Below are positions 18,901 to 26,833 of a stretch of DNA of 64,000 nucleotides, one piece after another. The notes under the pieces were generated by a model. That model did not search any database. It was not told where the DNA came from and saw only the letters and a list, made by a program, of their open reading frames with translations. The translations under genes and the position numbers were made by a program. The number at the start of each line of letters is the position of its first letter. The stretch's first letter is position 1. Origin of the DNA: Arenibacter palladensis (GTDB lineage Bacteria > Bacteroidota > Bacteroidia > Flavobacteriales > Flavobacteriaceae); contig NZ_FQUX01000002.1 of NCBI RefSeq assembly GCF_900129275.1, positions 189,795 to 253,794 on the forward strand. Reading direction: 5' to 3'.

Positions 18901-20501
18901 ATGCCAATACCGGAAGGGATTTTACCTTTAGGGTACAGGGAGGTACGTCGCCTTTCCAGTATTCTTTGGATGGAGGTACTCCTGTAATATTCACCAATAC
19001 CCAAACCACAATAAGCTCGCTTTCCAATGACAGTCATGTTATAGAGGTAACCGATGCCAACCAATGTGTTGTACAAACGTTTACTATGGAAAGTTATGAG
19101 GCCATGGATTATACCGGCGCGAAAGCTTACACCATTCCACCATGTGAATCCAATTTCGCATTTAGCATGAATACCAATTTAATTACTGGCGGGAAACCTT
19201 TTGTAGACGGAAGTAACAACCCATACTACTTTTATGATTGGAGAGGTCCCAATAATTTTGTGGCCCAGGACATTACTAGTTTTGATGCGGTTCCTGGCTC
19301 ATATTGGTTGACCATAACCGATAGTAATGACTGTTCTTCGGAGGAAATTGAATTTACCTTTAGTACCACATATCAACCAATTGTTGTTAACAAAACCATT
19401 ACTCCGGTAAGTTGTGGTGCTACCAACGACGGAGCCATTTCCATTACAGTAAGTGGAGGCCTTAGACCATACAGTATTAGATGGGAAAAAGAAACGGCGG
19501 GTACAGCAAACAATCCAGATCCAGTGTTTACTTCTTACGGTCAAAACATAACCCAATTGAGCGGACTTGAAGAAGGAAGGTTGAGGCTTACCATTACAAG
19601 TAACATAAATGGTTGTACCAATTCAGATCCAGCATATTATTACCAAGAGATCATTACTATTAATAAGGCGGAATCGCTTCAACTAATAGACGGACCATTT
19701 TTGGATCAATCACTTTGTTTGGGCAATCCCGGAAGTATTTCCGTATCGGTTTTCAATAGTCAACCTGGAGATTTGAGTTTTTATTATGAAGGTGCCCTAG
19801 TGCCTTCCGTAAAAACGGGAACCAATACGTATTCCGTTCAAATTGGAAATCCGTTGGACAACGCCACCCTTAATGTAGTAAATGATCAGGGATGTGGAAT
19901 TACGATGCCTATAAGTTCTGGGGTAACAGATCCTTCGTTTACCTATAGCTCGGACGAATATGAAATTACGGGCCTTTTAATGGCCAAGGAAGATATTCGT
20001 TTCAGCATAACCAGTGAGGCAGGATATGGCAACGCTTCATGGGATTTTGGAGATGGAAGTCCAATAGTAAATGTGGATCCGGAGGTAGACGGTATTATGA
20101 CCACTCATAATTACAGTTACCCTGGCATTTTTACTACCACTCTAACTTTATATAACGCAGAAGGTTGTAGTAAAACAGTTCAACAGGACGTACAGGTGGG
20201 TAACGGTTATGACGTAATGTTCCCCAATGTATTCTCTGCCAATGCCGATGGAATTAACGATTACTTCCAAGGCGAGTTTACCGGTATGGCCTCGTTTACC
20301 TTTCAAATTTATGATATGTGGGGCTCCTTGGTGTACAGCGTTGCCTATGACTATGAGAGCATGCCTACAAACTGGGGTTGGAACGGAAACTACAGTTCGG
20401 GAAAACCATACAAAAACACTTCCTTCAGATATCTATTTGTAGGAACCACAAGAGATAACAACCAAATAACCAAAACTGGCGAAGCCTCAATATTAAGATA
20501 G
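12969..20501 (+). CDS. Giant secreted repeat adhesin with gliding-motility/T9SS C-terminal domain
   Basis: I start it at the ATG at 12969, which gives a signal peptide ending SIAQ; the frame extends 14 codons further to a GTG. The 2510-residue product has an N-terminal domain to about residue 170, then about fourteen Ig-like units of 85-105 residues to about 1500. Each unit opens with [IV]C plus an acidic/Gly/Pro turn, carries a central YQW[YQ] and a YxRR motif, and ends with another Cys. Residues 1515-2240 contain SprB-like repeats (SCNGGNDGSI, TCYGQNDGSI, SCGATNDGAI). A PKD-like domain follows, with WDFGDGS near residue 2358, then the CHU_C-type sorting domain (FPNVFSANADGINDYF near 2417). 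It should be exported by the type IX system and shown on the surface for adhesion or gliding. The PorP/SprF partner follows after 2 bp. Confidence 0.9.
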   Translation: MIKSTKKLLLLILLFSFNAWYSIAQVSTSAQNTNFNSCGSNLPQTELNLGNLVLSETLATDFGSGTFTFYIQAPSNFEIRATSYSETGTDITSASVAQDPGNASRLAVTITTNAQGSLDVFTIENIRIQLIPGSTTTNGLLRYVLGGNANKINGLADNQTLANVSFTALTGGTGVNQQVCAKNDVQNISITGSNITQSRTFAWEKDVNGTWTAIANSNTEILVVDKPSFPNGISRFRRLTTFMLNGESCTQISTTATITVNEIYAGTITEGTGQNVCATQIPEQLSTSGDVAVTPSGTTTYQWYKNDSGPWELISGATDNFYQPSALSKTTSFKRRVTNVLNGFSCYKETPAVSIIVNSAVLGGTAANQNICSLSELQLLTINNGENNGTYQWQKYDGSNWINISGATQSNYNASANLNPGVEQFRRVTTVSGASCQGVSTVATITYTNFAEGSITGTETVCYNEAPATITSDTNATGTGTISYQWERFDGSSWAAISGANNADYQPSVLTQTTTFRRQDSILLNGYTCSDYTNEIEITVLGQINGGTASADQTICAGETPNAITINNATAAGPNISYQWQSATTGSFTNISGETNAVYNFAGAPAVTTRYRRQTIVSNNSKVCFQNSTVSTVYVNSLNLGTIGNNQNVCAGQAPSTIINIGNTTAAGNLTYAWEASTDNGVSWSPIASATGSTYTPGILATSTKYRRLDTTTLNGKVCTGYTNEVSIIVAGAISGGEGSADQAICEGDTPSTITVSNGTPAGTGINFQWYSSTDNVNYTLMSGETGEELNFSTGLTTSTYFRRNVTNTNNGNTCEASSLPTLVTLITLNEGTISQTQTVCGSSLVAPITSSADASSNGAISYIWQSSPDGSNWTDIANTNQATYTPTNTGDLQTYYRRKASSTLQSVTCEAITTPVIVYVNKFDNASSHRITFSSGATGTTEVCNGGDPQAFSTNFPLIASGTVSYQWQISSDNISYTDIGGATSATYDPPAVTQDNYYRRITTSTLNSLSCSVTSNVLTIINGGNATGGTIGTTNPNGVSPSTNLEVICKGDIPSEIVQLTASTGATLTYQWYANGTPILNATGINYTPTSIVNSTTTYIRTTTSTDISGVECVVDSNPVTVLVPQADNLGNNITLCYNTMAPTLGNPSAIEGLPYLTFKWFESNDGSTFTQIIGATSETYTPAAPLTADKYYRRDYLATVEGIACEPSYTPSNVIGIFVNDVDGGTISGDQKICYGDDPSVLGNTVDGTAEGVLKYQWYSSTDNTNWGIINRAVNSTYDPIAGSYPTTYFKRTASSTFNGVVCTEDSNTIVVQVTEPLLPGTLTNDQTICEGVVPGALTVTGGSTYVDQTYDWYASTNGSVWTDLAVHSASYTPPVPTSTMYYKRTITRTSLVDQTCVVETNPIKVTLNHVYAGKITDNQSVCQGSQPLAIVEQESATGAGVLTYQWWSSPDNQTYTAVAGATQPNYTPPSTLTASTYFKRVVTSTVNGVACADETSPKIVTVIPYAIINNDAIIANDITNVSCNGGNDGSIVIPNSRITGGNTAQKQINTIALFGTPTFGNTYSILIDGKIYDHQVTLNGINQPQDNNEVAAALVQKINTATGPNLSSVVATSNFNEITLTAKVAGIGFTAYVSTGSDANVSSSNVITQPNSVANTYVWSKIGDNSFTASTLSISNLTAGAYQLTVYNEFCGTTSTPFIVSEPEVLTLNIGDTCNTAITAYSTGGIAPFTFTLTRPDNTTLVQTSNNPNITYTNLTGGAIYNISVQDASCGIQKSQSVTLPMGLQFDQASVVVENATCYGQNDGSISLNIGATTVTGGYPPYNFSWTGPNNANFTTENISNLAPGVYVLSVTDQLGCSATYTANVASKAQLEISSVQVINQQLQCAGDANAEISIQISSDPSSQLQINWYKNGTSYSTNNTSLTNLGGGSYEVVIIDTNSDANTPCTVRQTFVITAPTVFSATEVTNGNTSCVDANTGRDFTFRVQGGTSPFQYSLDGGTPVIFTNTQTTISSLSNDSHVIEVTDANQCVVQTFTMESYEAMDYTGAKAYTIPPCESNFAFSMNTNLITGGKPFVDGSNNPYYFYDWRGPNNFVAQDITSFDAVPGSYWLTITDSNDCSSEEIEFTFSTTYQPIVVNKTITPVSCGATNDGAISITVSGGLRPYSIRWEKETAGTANNPDPVFTSYGQNITQLSGLEEGRLRLTITSNINGCTNSDPAYYYQEIITINKAESLQLIDGPFLDQSLCLGNPGSISVSVFNSQPGDLSFYYEGALVPSVKTGTNTYSVQIGNPLDNATLNVVNDQGCGITMPISSGVTDPSFTYSSDEYEITGLLMAKEDIRFSITSEAGYGNASWDFGDGSPIVNVDPEVDGIMTTHNYSYPGIFTTTLTLYNAEGCSKTVQQDVQVGNGYDVMFPNVFSANADGINDYFQGEFTGMASFTFQIYDMWGSLVYSVAYDYESMPTNWGWNGNYSSGKPYKNTSFRYLFVGTTRDNNQITKTGEASILR

Positions 20502-20503
20502 AG

Positions 20504-21502
20504 ATGAAGAAACTTAATCTAATAACCCTACTAATTATTCTTATTACGTTGGGGGCCAACGCTCAGGAAAAATTTGTGAACAACCTAAGCAAGGTACCGG
20601 CTTCCTTAAACCCCAGTTTTCATGCCTTTAAGGATAAAACCAGGATAGGGGTCTTGGCCGAATTTGCCAGTCAAAGCCAAGGTAACCAATCCCAGCATAA
20701 ATATGCCTTTGGCTCAACGGCCTTTGAAGAATACAATTTTCAACTGGGCGTAGATCTGTTCAACAATAACCTGAACAATTCAGGGTTTAATTATACTTCT
20801 GCGGCCTTGAGCTATATGTATAAATTGGTTTTAAAGAACGATTGGATCCTATATCCCGGAATTACTGCGGCGTATAGCAATTACAGGTACGATTTTAACA
20901 ATCTTACCTTTCAGGATCAGATAAACATCTTTACAGGCCAAATTAGTGCCAATACCATAGATCCCATTACAGCCTCTGAAAATGTAGGCTATTTGGATAT
21001 GGGGGCCTCGGTTTTGATCCATAACGATATCAATACGCTTTTTGGACTGTCCCTAAAACATTTGAATCAGCCAACAATATCCTCCAAACAAAGTGAAAAT
21101 AACGTGAATTTAAACATGCTTATTTCCGGGCAATTTGGATATGAAATGGATATCAACAAATATGGTCAGGCCAAATTACCGGAGCATTCCTATTTATATT
21201 TATTTAATGCGGTGTCTATTCAAGGACCAAATACCAGATTGGATTTTTATCAGGATGTTACCCTGGGCAACTTTAGTATTGGTATAAACGAACATCTCAG
21301 CTATTTGGAAAATGCCTCTTTTTCCGAAATAGGTTTTGCTACCAGTCTTACCTTGGAAACTTTCGAATTTGGACTCAACTATAGATTGCCATTCGGTGGT
21401 GAGGCCAAACAATACATTCCCAATTCACTTGAATTATTTTTAGTATTCGACATTTCTAGGTTTAAGGAAAGAAGAAGATCTGACTACAGCAGGTTTTATT
21501 AA
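20504..21502 (+). CDS. PorP/SprF family type IX secretion membrane protein
   Basis: The 332-residue protein has a signal peptide (cleavage after ANAQ near residue 20) and then the family opening NNLSKVPASLNPSFHAF, followed by barrel strands and YRLPFG near the C-terminus. PorP/SprF proteins are outer-membrane components that pair with a particular adhesin carrying the type-B C-terminal domain and hold it on the cell surface; the classical case is SprF for SprB. The start codon lies 2 bp after the adhesin stop, so the two are one operon and most likely one export pair. Confidence 0.9.
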   Translation: MKKLNLITLLIILITLGANAQEKFVNNLSKVPASLNPSFHAFKDKTRIGVLAEFASQSQGNQSQHKYAFGSTAFEEYNFQLGVDLFNNNLNNSGFNYTSAALSYMYKLVLKNDWILYPGITAAYSNYRYDFNNLTFQDQINIFTGQISANTIDPITASENVGYLDMGASVLIHNDINTLFGLSLKHLNQPTISSKQSENNVNLNMLISGQFGYEMDINKYGQAKLPEHSYLYLFNAVSIQGPNTRLDFYQDVTLGNFSIGINEHLSYLENASFSEIGFATSLTLETFEFGLNYRLPFGGEAKQYIPNSLELFLVFDISRFKERRRSDYSRFY

Positions 21503-21522
21503 CACTGACCCAATAATATTGT

Positions 21523-21556
21523 AAAACCCCCAACAAATGTTGGGGGTTTTGTTTTT
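21523..21556 (+). terminator. Terminator of the adhesin/PorP operon
   Basis: AAAACCCCCAACA (21523-21535) is the inverted complement of TGTTGGGGGTTTT (21538-21550) and is followed by GTTTTT. It is a strong intrinsic terminator 21 bp after the stop codon. Confidence 0.92.
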
Positions 21557-21789
21557 ATGAAAAATAGGCTTGCCAACAATTGCGAAATTGGTTCTTGATA
21601 CGGCTTCTTAGTTATAGATTTTTTTAATAAATTCAATACCTTATATATCCTGAGAAGTTAAATACAAATTATAGGTATGCATTATAATGATTCCTAATGG
21701 TCAATTCATCATACTTTGACCAATAATTGAAAAGATATATGTATTTTTCCTGTAGTAAATAATCCAACCACCATAAAGCCTTTTGACTA

Positions 21790-23469
21790 ATGTACCATTT
21801 TAAAAACAGTCTATTTTATTTGTTGCTTATAGCACTATCCATTTCGTCCTGTAGTGAGAAACAAACTCAGATAACCCAAAAACCCAATATTATCTACATC
21901 ATGTCCGATGACCATACTACCCAAGGCTTTGGTATATATGGGAGTAGATTGGCCGGTTTAAATCCTACCCCTACATTGGACAAGATTGCCAATGAGGGAA
22001 TTATTTTTGACAACTGTTTTGTAAACAATTCCATCTGTACTCCCAGCAGGGCTTCTATTATTTCTGGACAATACCCACAGACCAACGGAGTTTTGGACCT
22101 GGAAGGTGTTATTGGGGTTGAAAGGCAGTATCTACCAAAAGAGATGAAAAAACTGGGATACCAAACGGCCATTGTGGGTAAATGGCACCTTCATGACGAG
22201 CCCGCAGCTTTTGATTACTATAAGGTATTGCCCGGACAAGGAGACTATTTTGATCCTGAATTTCTAGTTAGGGGTGAAAAATCATGGCCGGATAATGTGG
22301 TAAAGACCAAGGGCCATTCCTCGGATAACATCATGGATATTACCTTGGATTATCTAAAAAATAAAAGGGATCCCAACAAGCCTTTTTTCTTAATGCACCA
22401 TTTTAAGGCTCCGCATGACGATTTTGAATATGCCCCAAGATATGAGGACTATTTGGCCGATACTTTTATTCCCGAGCCAGAAAGCCTCTACCAAAATGGA
22501 AACAACGGTTCCATAGCCACTAGGGGCAAAAACGATTCCCTTACCAGGATAATAGGGTCCTCGGTCTCGCACCGTAACCTAATTCGCCATCAGGCCAACA
22601 ATATCTATTGGAACGATACCACCGTTTATAAAAAATATAGAAATGCACAAGATATAGCCCCATCCGAATATGTAAAATGGGAAATGACACCGGAAGAAAG
22701 GGATTATACCAGTAAAGTCTACCAGGATTATTTAAAGAAGTACCTGAGATGCGTCAAGGGTGTGGATGATAATGTAAAGCGTTTGTTGGACTATTTGGAA
22801 GCGGAGAATCTTTTGGACAATACCATTATTGTCTATACCGGGGACCAAGGGTTTATGTTGGGCGAACACGATTATATAGACAAAAGATGGATGTACGAAG
22901 AATCCATGCGTATGCCATTTTTTGTGAGATATCCTAAATCCATTGCAGCAGGAACACGTACCGATGCCATAATAAACAACACTGATTTTGCTCCCACCTT
23001 GATTGAATTGGCAGGGGGGAAGACCCCAGATTACATGCAGGGCCATAGTTTTAAAACCATTTTGGAAACCGGACAGGAGCCGGAAGGTTGGCAACAGGCC
23101 ACCTACTACCGTTATTGGATGCATATGGCACATCGCCATCAAAACCCCGCCCACTTTGGTATTAGGACAAAGGACCATAAATTAATATTTTACTACGGGA
23201 AATATTGGGTGGATACCGATGATCCCAATGCCACATGGAATAAAGAGAGCTGGGGCAACGACTTCAGCAACCACACTCCACCAGCCTGGGAGTTTTATGA
23301 TCTTAAACAAGATCCTAAGGAAATGAACAATGCCTATAGTGACCCAAAATATAAAGATATAATCGCAGGTTTAAAGGATCAACTAATCAAATTGAGGGAA
23401 GACATCAACGAGACCGATGCAAAATATCCGCACATCCAAAAGGTAATTGACGCTCATTGGAACGATTGA
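21790..23469 (+). CDS. Sulfatase lipoprotein, S1 family
   Basis: The 559-residue protein starts with a lipoprotein signal (hydrophobic stretch then SISSC, Cys21), so it should be membrane-anchored. It has the formylglycine sulfatase signature CTPSRASIISGQ near residue 81 (CxPxR, Cys matured to formylglycine), metal-binding DD in YIMSDDHTT near residue 40, GKWHLH near residue 134 and a C-terminal GDQGFMLGEHDY near residue 351. Such enzymes remove sulfate esters, commonly from algal polysaccharides in marine flavobacteria. It is not in a visible polysaccharide-utilisation locus: no SusC/SusD or glycoside hydrolase gene flanks it, so the substrate is unknown. An anaerobic or FGE-type maturase must be encoded elsewhere. 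Confidence 0.9.
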   Translation: MYHFKNSLFYLLLIALSISSCSEKQTQITQKPNIIYIMSDDHTTQGFGIYGSRLAGLNPTPTLDKIANEGIIFDNCFVNNSICTPSRASIISGQYPQTNGVLDLEGVIGVERQYLPKEMKKLGYQTAIVGKWHLHDEPAAFDYYKVLPGQGDYFDPEFLVRGEKSWPDNVVKTKGHSSDNIMDITLDYLKNKRDPNKPFFLMHHFKAPHDDFEYAPRYEDYLADTFIPEPESLYQNGNNGSIATRGKNDSLTRIIGSSVSHRNLIRHQANNIYWNDTTVYKKYRNAQDIAPSEYVKWEMTPEERDYTSKVYQDYLKKYLRCVKGVDDNVKRLLDYLEAENLLDNTIIVYTGDQGFMLGEHDYIDKRWMYEESMRMPFFVRYPKSIAAGTRTDAIINNTDFAPTLIELAGGKTPDYMQGHSFKTILETGQEPEGWQQATYYRYWMHMAHRHQNPAHFGIRTKDHKLIFYYGKYWVDTDDPNATWNKESWGNDFSNHTPPAWEFYDLKQDPKEMNNAYSDPKYKDIIAGLKDQLIKLREDINETDAKYPHIQKVIDAHWND

Positions 23470-23878
23470 AAATTTGGCTATTGGTATTAAAGTGTATAGT
23501 GTGTATTTAAAGCTATATACTATGTAATTTCTACCGAGTTGAGGCAACTAAGACATTCAAGTCTTTTGTAAGGTAGGCGCTTGGGTTCTAAGGTCTGCGT
23601 CACCGACAATCAATACTCAGCACTTGCCAAATGTTTATAACATTGCTAACGAGTCTCCCTTTAAAAATGTAGGAACTCTATTATTTATACTAAATTAGAC
23701 CTACTTCCCCGTAGCACCTTGCTGCCTTAATTAGCGGCTTGGCACATATTACATTAAAGCCCTAAAAGGTTGGACTGTAAAAATGAAAAAACAAAAGCAA
23801 AAGATTTCACTATGTGCTTGGCTGAAAGCAAACGCTGGTTTGCTCCTGCACTGCAGTAGCATCTGACATTAACCAAAA
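23470..23878. other. Gene-free stretch between sulfatase and amidase
   Basis: No open frame with coding character is visible. The only structure I can point to is a short perfect inverted repeat, AGCAAAC (23827-23833) with GTTTGCT (23838-23844), about 35 bp before the amidase start. The GC-richer segment from 23690 to 23760 does not fold into a tRNA. Confidence 0.35.
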
Positions 23879-25486
23879 ATGAATAAAATGGGTAATATCT
23901 TCTTCAATAAGTTCAAAAATGTCTTTTTCATACTCTTGCTATTACAATTCTCCTGTCAGGTTTCTTCTGAAAAAAAGCAGGCAGCTGAAACTGAAAATTT
24001 CAGATTTATGGAACTAGGCATAGCTGAATTACAACAGGGATTTAAGGACGGTACCTACACCATCAAGGAGGTGGTGGAAGCCTATTTAAAAAGGATTGAA
24101 GAGATAGATAGAAGTGGCCCCACGCTTAATGCTATAATTCAAATAAATCCTGACGCCATTAAAAATGCGGAACAGTTGGATTTGGAGATGGCTCAGGGAA
24201 ACATCAGGGGACCGCTGCATGGAATCCCCATTTTACTAAAGGATAATATCGACACCCATGATAAAATGGCAACTACCTCAGGTTCTAGGGCACTGCTAAA
24301 TTCTTACCCCTTACAGGATAGCCATGTTGCCAAACAATTGAAAGAAGGCGGAGCCATTATCATTGGAAAAGCCAATTTGAGCGAGTGGGCAAATTTCCGA
24401 GGTGAATTATCTTCAAGTGGTTGGAGTGGTGTTGGTGGGCAAACTAAAAATCCATACGTTTTAGATCGTAATCCATGTGGCTCTAGCTCCGGTTCTGCCG
24501 TTGCCGTTTCTGCCAATCTAAGCATGTTGGCAATAGGCACTGAAACCAATGGCTCCATTGTCTGTCCTTCCAATAACAATGGTATCGTGGGCATTAAGCC
24601 AACGGTGGGCCTTGTTAGCCGCTCTGGAGTAATTCCCATTTCCTTTACCCAAGATACCCCCGGACCTATGGCTCGGACTGTATTGGACGCTGCCATTTGT
24701 TTGGGAGTACTTACAGGGATTGACCCGGCCGATGAAAAAACATTGGCAGGCCAGGAGAAATTTTATAAGGATTATACACAATTCCTAAAAGAGGACGGAT
24801 TAAGGGGCAAGAGAATTGGGCTATACCAAATACCGCTAGGTAAAAATTATAAGGTGGATACCTTGATGTCTAAAGCGGTAGCTTTTATGAAGCGTCAGGG
24901 CGCAGAAATCATTGATATAAATGAAATATCAAGTGCCGACGTTGGTGGTTATTCATTTCAAGTTATGTTATATGAATACAAAGACGGATTGAACAAATAT
25001 TTTCGATCTCTGGGACCAAATGCAGCTATCAAAAGTTTAGAAGAGCTTATCGCATTTAATCGAAAGGATTCCATAGAATTAAAATTTTATAATCAGAGAT
25101 ACCTGGAGATGGCCCAGGAAAAGGGAGACCTAACCGATGGTGCTTACCAGGAAGCTTTGGCCAACATGCTAAAATGGAGTAGGGAAGAAGGAATAGACAG
25201 GATTATGAATTTACATCAACTGGATGCCATAATAGCACCCACTGGAAGCCCTGCCTGGAAAACTGATCTGATAAACGGAGATAGCTTTCAGTTGGGAAGT
25301 TCTTCACCCGCAGCAAGAGCAGGATACCCCAATATAACGGTACCTATGGGCTACGTTGATGAGTTACCTGTTGGTATATCTTTTTTTGGCCGCGCCTGGA
25401 GTGAGCCTGTTTTATTGGAAATAGCCTATGCCTACGAACAAGGAACTAAACATCGTAAAGCTCCTAAGTTTCTTACTCCAGAGTAA
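23879..25486 (+). CDS. Amidase-signature hydrolase, putative lipoprotein
   Basis: This 535-residue enzyme belongs to the amidase signature family, which hydrolyses amides with a Ser-cisSer-Lys triad. The Lys is in PILLKDNIDT near residue 121, the cis-Ser region is GSSSGSAVAVSA near residue 201, and the nucleophile Ser is in ETNGSIVCPS near residue 225. The N-terminus is hydrophobic with FSCQVSS (Cys26), suggesting lipid anchoring and a periplasmic or surface location, which distinguishes it from GatA of the cytoplasm. A second ATG at 23888 is an equally possible start. Substrate is unknown; peptide amides or other carboxamides are plausible. No operon partner is evident. Confidence 0.88.
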   Translation: MNKMGNIFFNKFKNVFFILLLLQFSCQVSSEKKQAAETENFRFMELGIAELQQGFKDGTYTIKEVVEAYLKRIEEIDRSGPTLNAIIQINPDAIKNAEQLDLEMAQGNIRGPLHGIPILLKDNIDTHDKMATTSGSRALLNSYPLQDSHVAKQLKEGGAIIIGKANLSEWANFRGELSSSGWSGVGGQTKNPYVLDRNPCGSSSGSAVAVSANLSMLAIGTETNGSIVCPSNNNGIVGIKPTVGLVSRSGVIPISFTQDTPGPMARTVLDAAICLGVLTGIDPADEKTLAGQEKFYKDYTQFLKEDGLRGKRIGLYQIPLGKNYKVDTLMSKAVAFMKRQGAEIIDINEISSADVGGYSFQVMLYEYKDGLNKYFRSLGPNAAIKSLEELIAFNRKDSIELKFYNQRYLEMAQEKGDLTDGAYQEALANMLKWSREEGIDRIMNLHQLDAIIAPTGSPAWKTDLINGDSFQLGSSSPAARAGYPNITVPMGYVDELPVGISFFGRAWSEPVLLEIAYAYEQGTKHRKAPKFLTPE

Positions 25487-25789
25487 TTTTGGATTAAAGT
25501 CGGTCATTTCGACCAACGAGAGAATACTAGAGCAACCGAAGGTTCACGAACAGCAGTAGAATAAATATTACATGAACTAAATTAAACTTGCGGCTCAACA
25601 AAACTCTGCAGGTAAAGTACCAGGTCACTAAAATCGCAAAGACAAAAGATCACCATTACTGAACTGCACGCCTAATATTTGTGATTTCTCTCCCAATAGC
25701 TATATCGGGAACCCGAAAGGGTACTCGGTCTATCTGCTTACACAACCCGAATCAACTCTTTAACAATTAAAAACAAATCCACCCCTTAA
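25487..25789. other. Gene-free stretch after the amidase
   Basis: I see no gene. Around 25502-25525 the sequence GTCATTTCGACCAACGAGAG resembles a short dispersed repeat common in flavobacterial intergenic DNA, and GATTTCTCTCC near 25683 could be the opposite arm, but this copy is degenerate. This is recollection of a pattern, not a comparison. Confidence 0.25.
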
Positions 25790-26008
25790 TCAATACAATT
25801 CCTCACAGAAAAAACCATGATTTTTCAACAAACTTGTTATAGTGGTTGCCGTGACCCTCTGGGTTTCGACCCGGAGGATATTGTCGCAATCCTCCAGGTC
25901 AAAATTCCAGTAGCCATTATTGGCTATTAATTTGTTCAAATCCGGTTTCAAGACTTTTACTTCCCGTTTACTGTTAATTGATGTCTTAAATACCAAAACT
26001 TCTTTCAT
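25790..26008 (-). CDS. Small conserved protein of unknown function (72 aa)
   Basis: The 72-residue product begins MKEVLVFKTSINSKREVKVL and has a WNFDLEDCDNILRVE motif. It reads like the small heavy-metal-associated-fold proteins often found in Bacteroidetes, in which a ferredoxin-like fold is kept but the CxxC metal site is absent; here only two isolated cysteines are present. It lies 12 bp downstream of the DinB-family gene and is probably co-transcribed with it. Function unknown. Confidence 0.7.
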   Translation of the reverse strand: MKEVLVFKTSINSKREVKVLKPDLNKLIANNGYWNFDLEDCDNILRVETQRVTATTITSLLKNHGFFCEELY

Positions 26009-26020
26009 GTTTCAATTCTA

Positions 26021-26509
26021 TTAGCGTTCGTAAAAAGCAGGTGGTTCTATTCCCAAAGACCTTAGATAAACGTAAGCCTGTCCCCGATGGTGAATTTCAT
26101 TGTCTATAAAGTAAAAGATGGAAGACCTTACCGTACCTTCATATTGACCAAAGATTTTGATGTTTTGTTGAAATTGCTCCTCCTTTATCTGGGCCCAATA
26201 AGAATTGATTTCCGTGGTAGCCTCATCCCAAAGTTCCAGCAGTCTATCCTTTTTATTACCGTGATCCAAATGCTCGTTAAGGGGAGCTGACTTACCAGTG
26301 GCAATTTCCTTTATACCGGGTCCGGCAATTCCCAACAGCTCCATAACCATTTCGGCAAATGTGCGCATACCCCCAATAGTATGGCTAAAAAAGGCCTCTT
26401 CGGGAAAAACTTCAATAGTCCTACGTGTCAGCGTCCTATGTCCTTGCCAATGATCCAGCAATTCTTGTGATGAAATAACTTGTGGGGTCTTGTTCAATGT
26501 AGTGTGCAT
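26021..26509 (-). CDS. DinB-family protein
   Basis: The 162-residue protein has the four-helix DinB/YfiT-like pattern with histidines that could bind a metal: one in the first helix region (LLDHWQGHR near residue 19) and the pair in DNEIHHRGQAYVYLR near residue 137, the strongest family signature. DinB-like enzymes include thiol transferases using bacillithiol or mycothiol; the substrate here is unknown. It heads a two-gene operon with the 72-residue protein and is divergent from a WYL-domain regulator, an arrangement that suggests regulation by that neighbour. Confidence 0.85.
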   Translation of the reverse strand: MHTTLNKTPQVISSQELLDHWQGHRTLTRRTIEVFPEEAFFSHTIGGMRTFAEMVMELLGIAGPGIKEIATGKSAPLNEHLDHGNKKDRLLELWDEATTEINSYWAQIKEEQFQQNIKIFGQYEGTVRSSIFYFIDNEIHHRGQAYVYLRSLGIEPPAFYER

Positions 26510-26833
26510 AGTTCTAAATTTTTATTGGTTAATATTTCATGGTCAAAATTAAATATGGGTAGTGACAGCCCTGTGTCAGTAGTAAAAAAATATTTACAAA
26601 AAATTATTTAAGAATCTTATTATCAAACCATTACAGTCATTCGTACAAATCAGAAGACCTATGTTGACATAAGGTTGTCACTTGGCCTCCTTTAATTTGT
26701 AAACTGATTTTGAAAATATCGGTACGTGAAAGTTTAGCATCGTTAATCCTGTAACCATATGGACAAAACAAAGTCAATTTTTGAATTATACTTTTATTTG
26801 AAATCCTATCTTTGGGATATATGTCAGTCTATT
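26510..26833. promoter_or_regulatory. Divergent DinB/WYL-regulator intergenic region
   Basis: The 324-bp region between the two divergent genes must hold both promoters. TAATTTG near 26693 resembles a -7 element for the regulator, but the spacing of upstream TTG triplets is poor, so I do not assign a promoter. Confidence 0.35.

Noticed and set aside
23520-23878. Possible tmRNA or other structured RNA upstream of the amidase
   Set aside because: I looked for a tag-coding frame and a tRNA-like end and found neither; only one 7-bp inverted repeat is clear.
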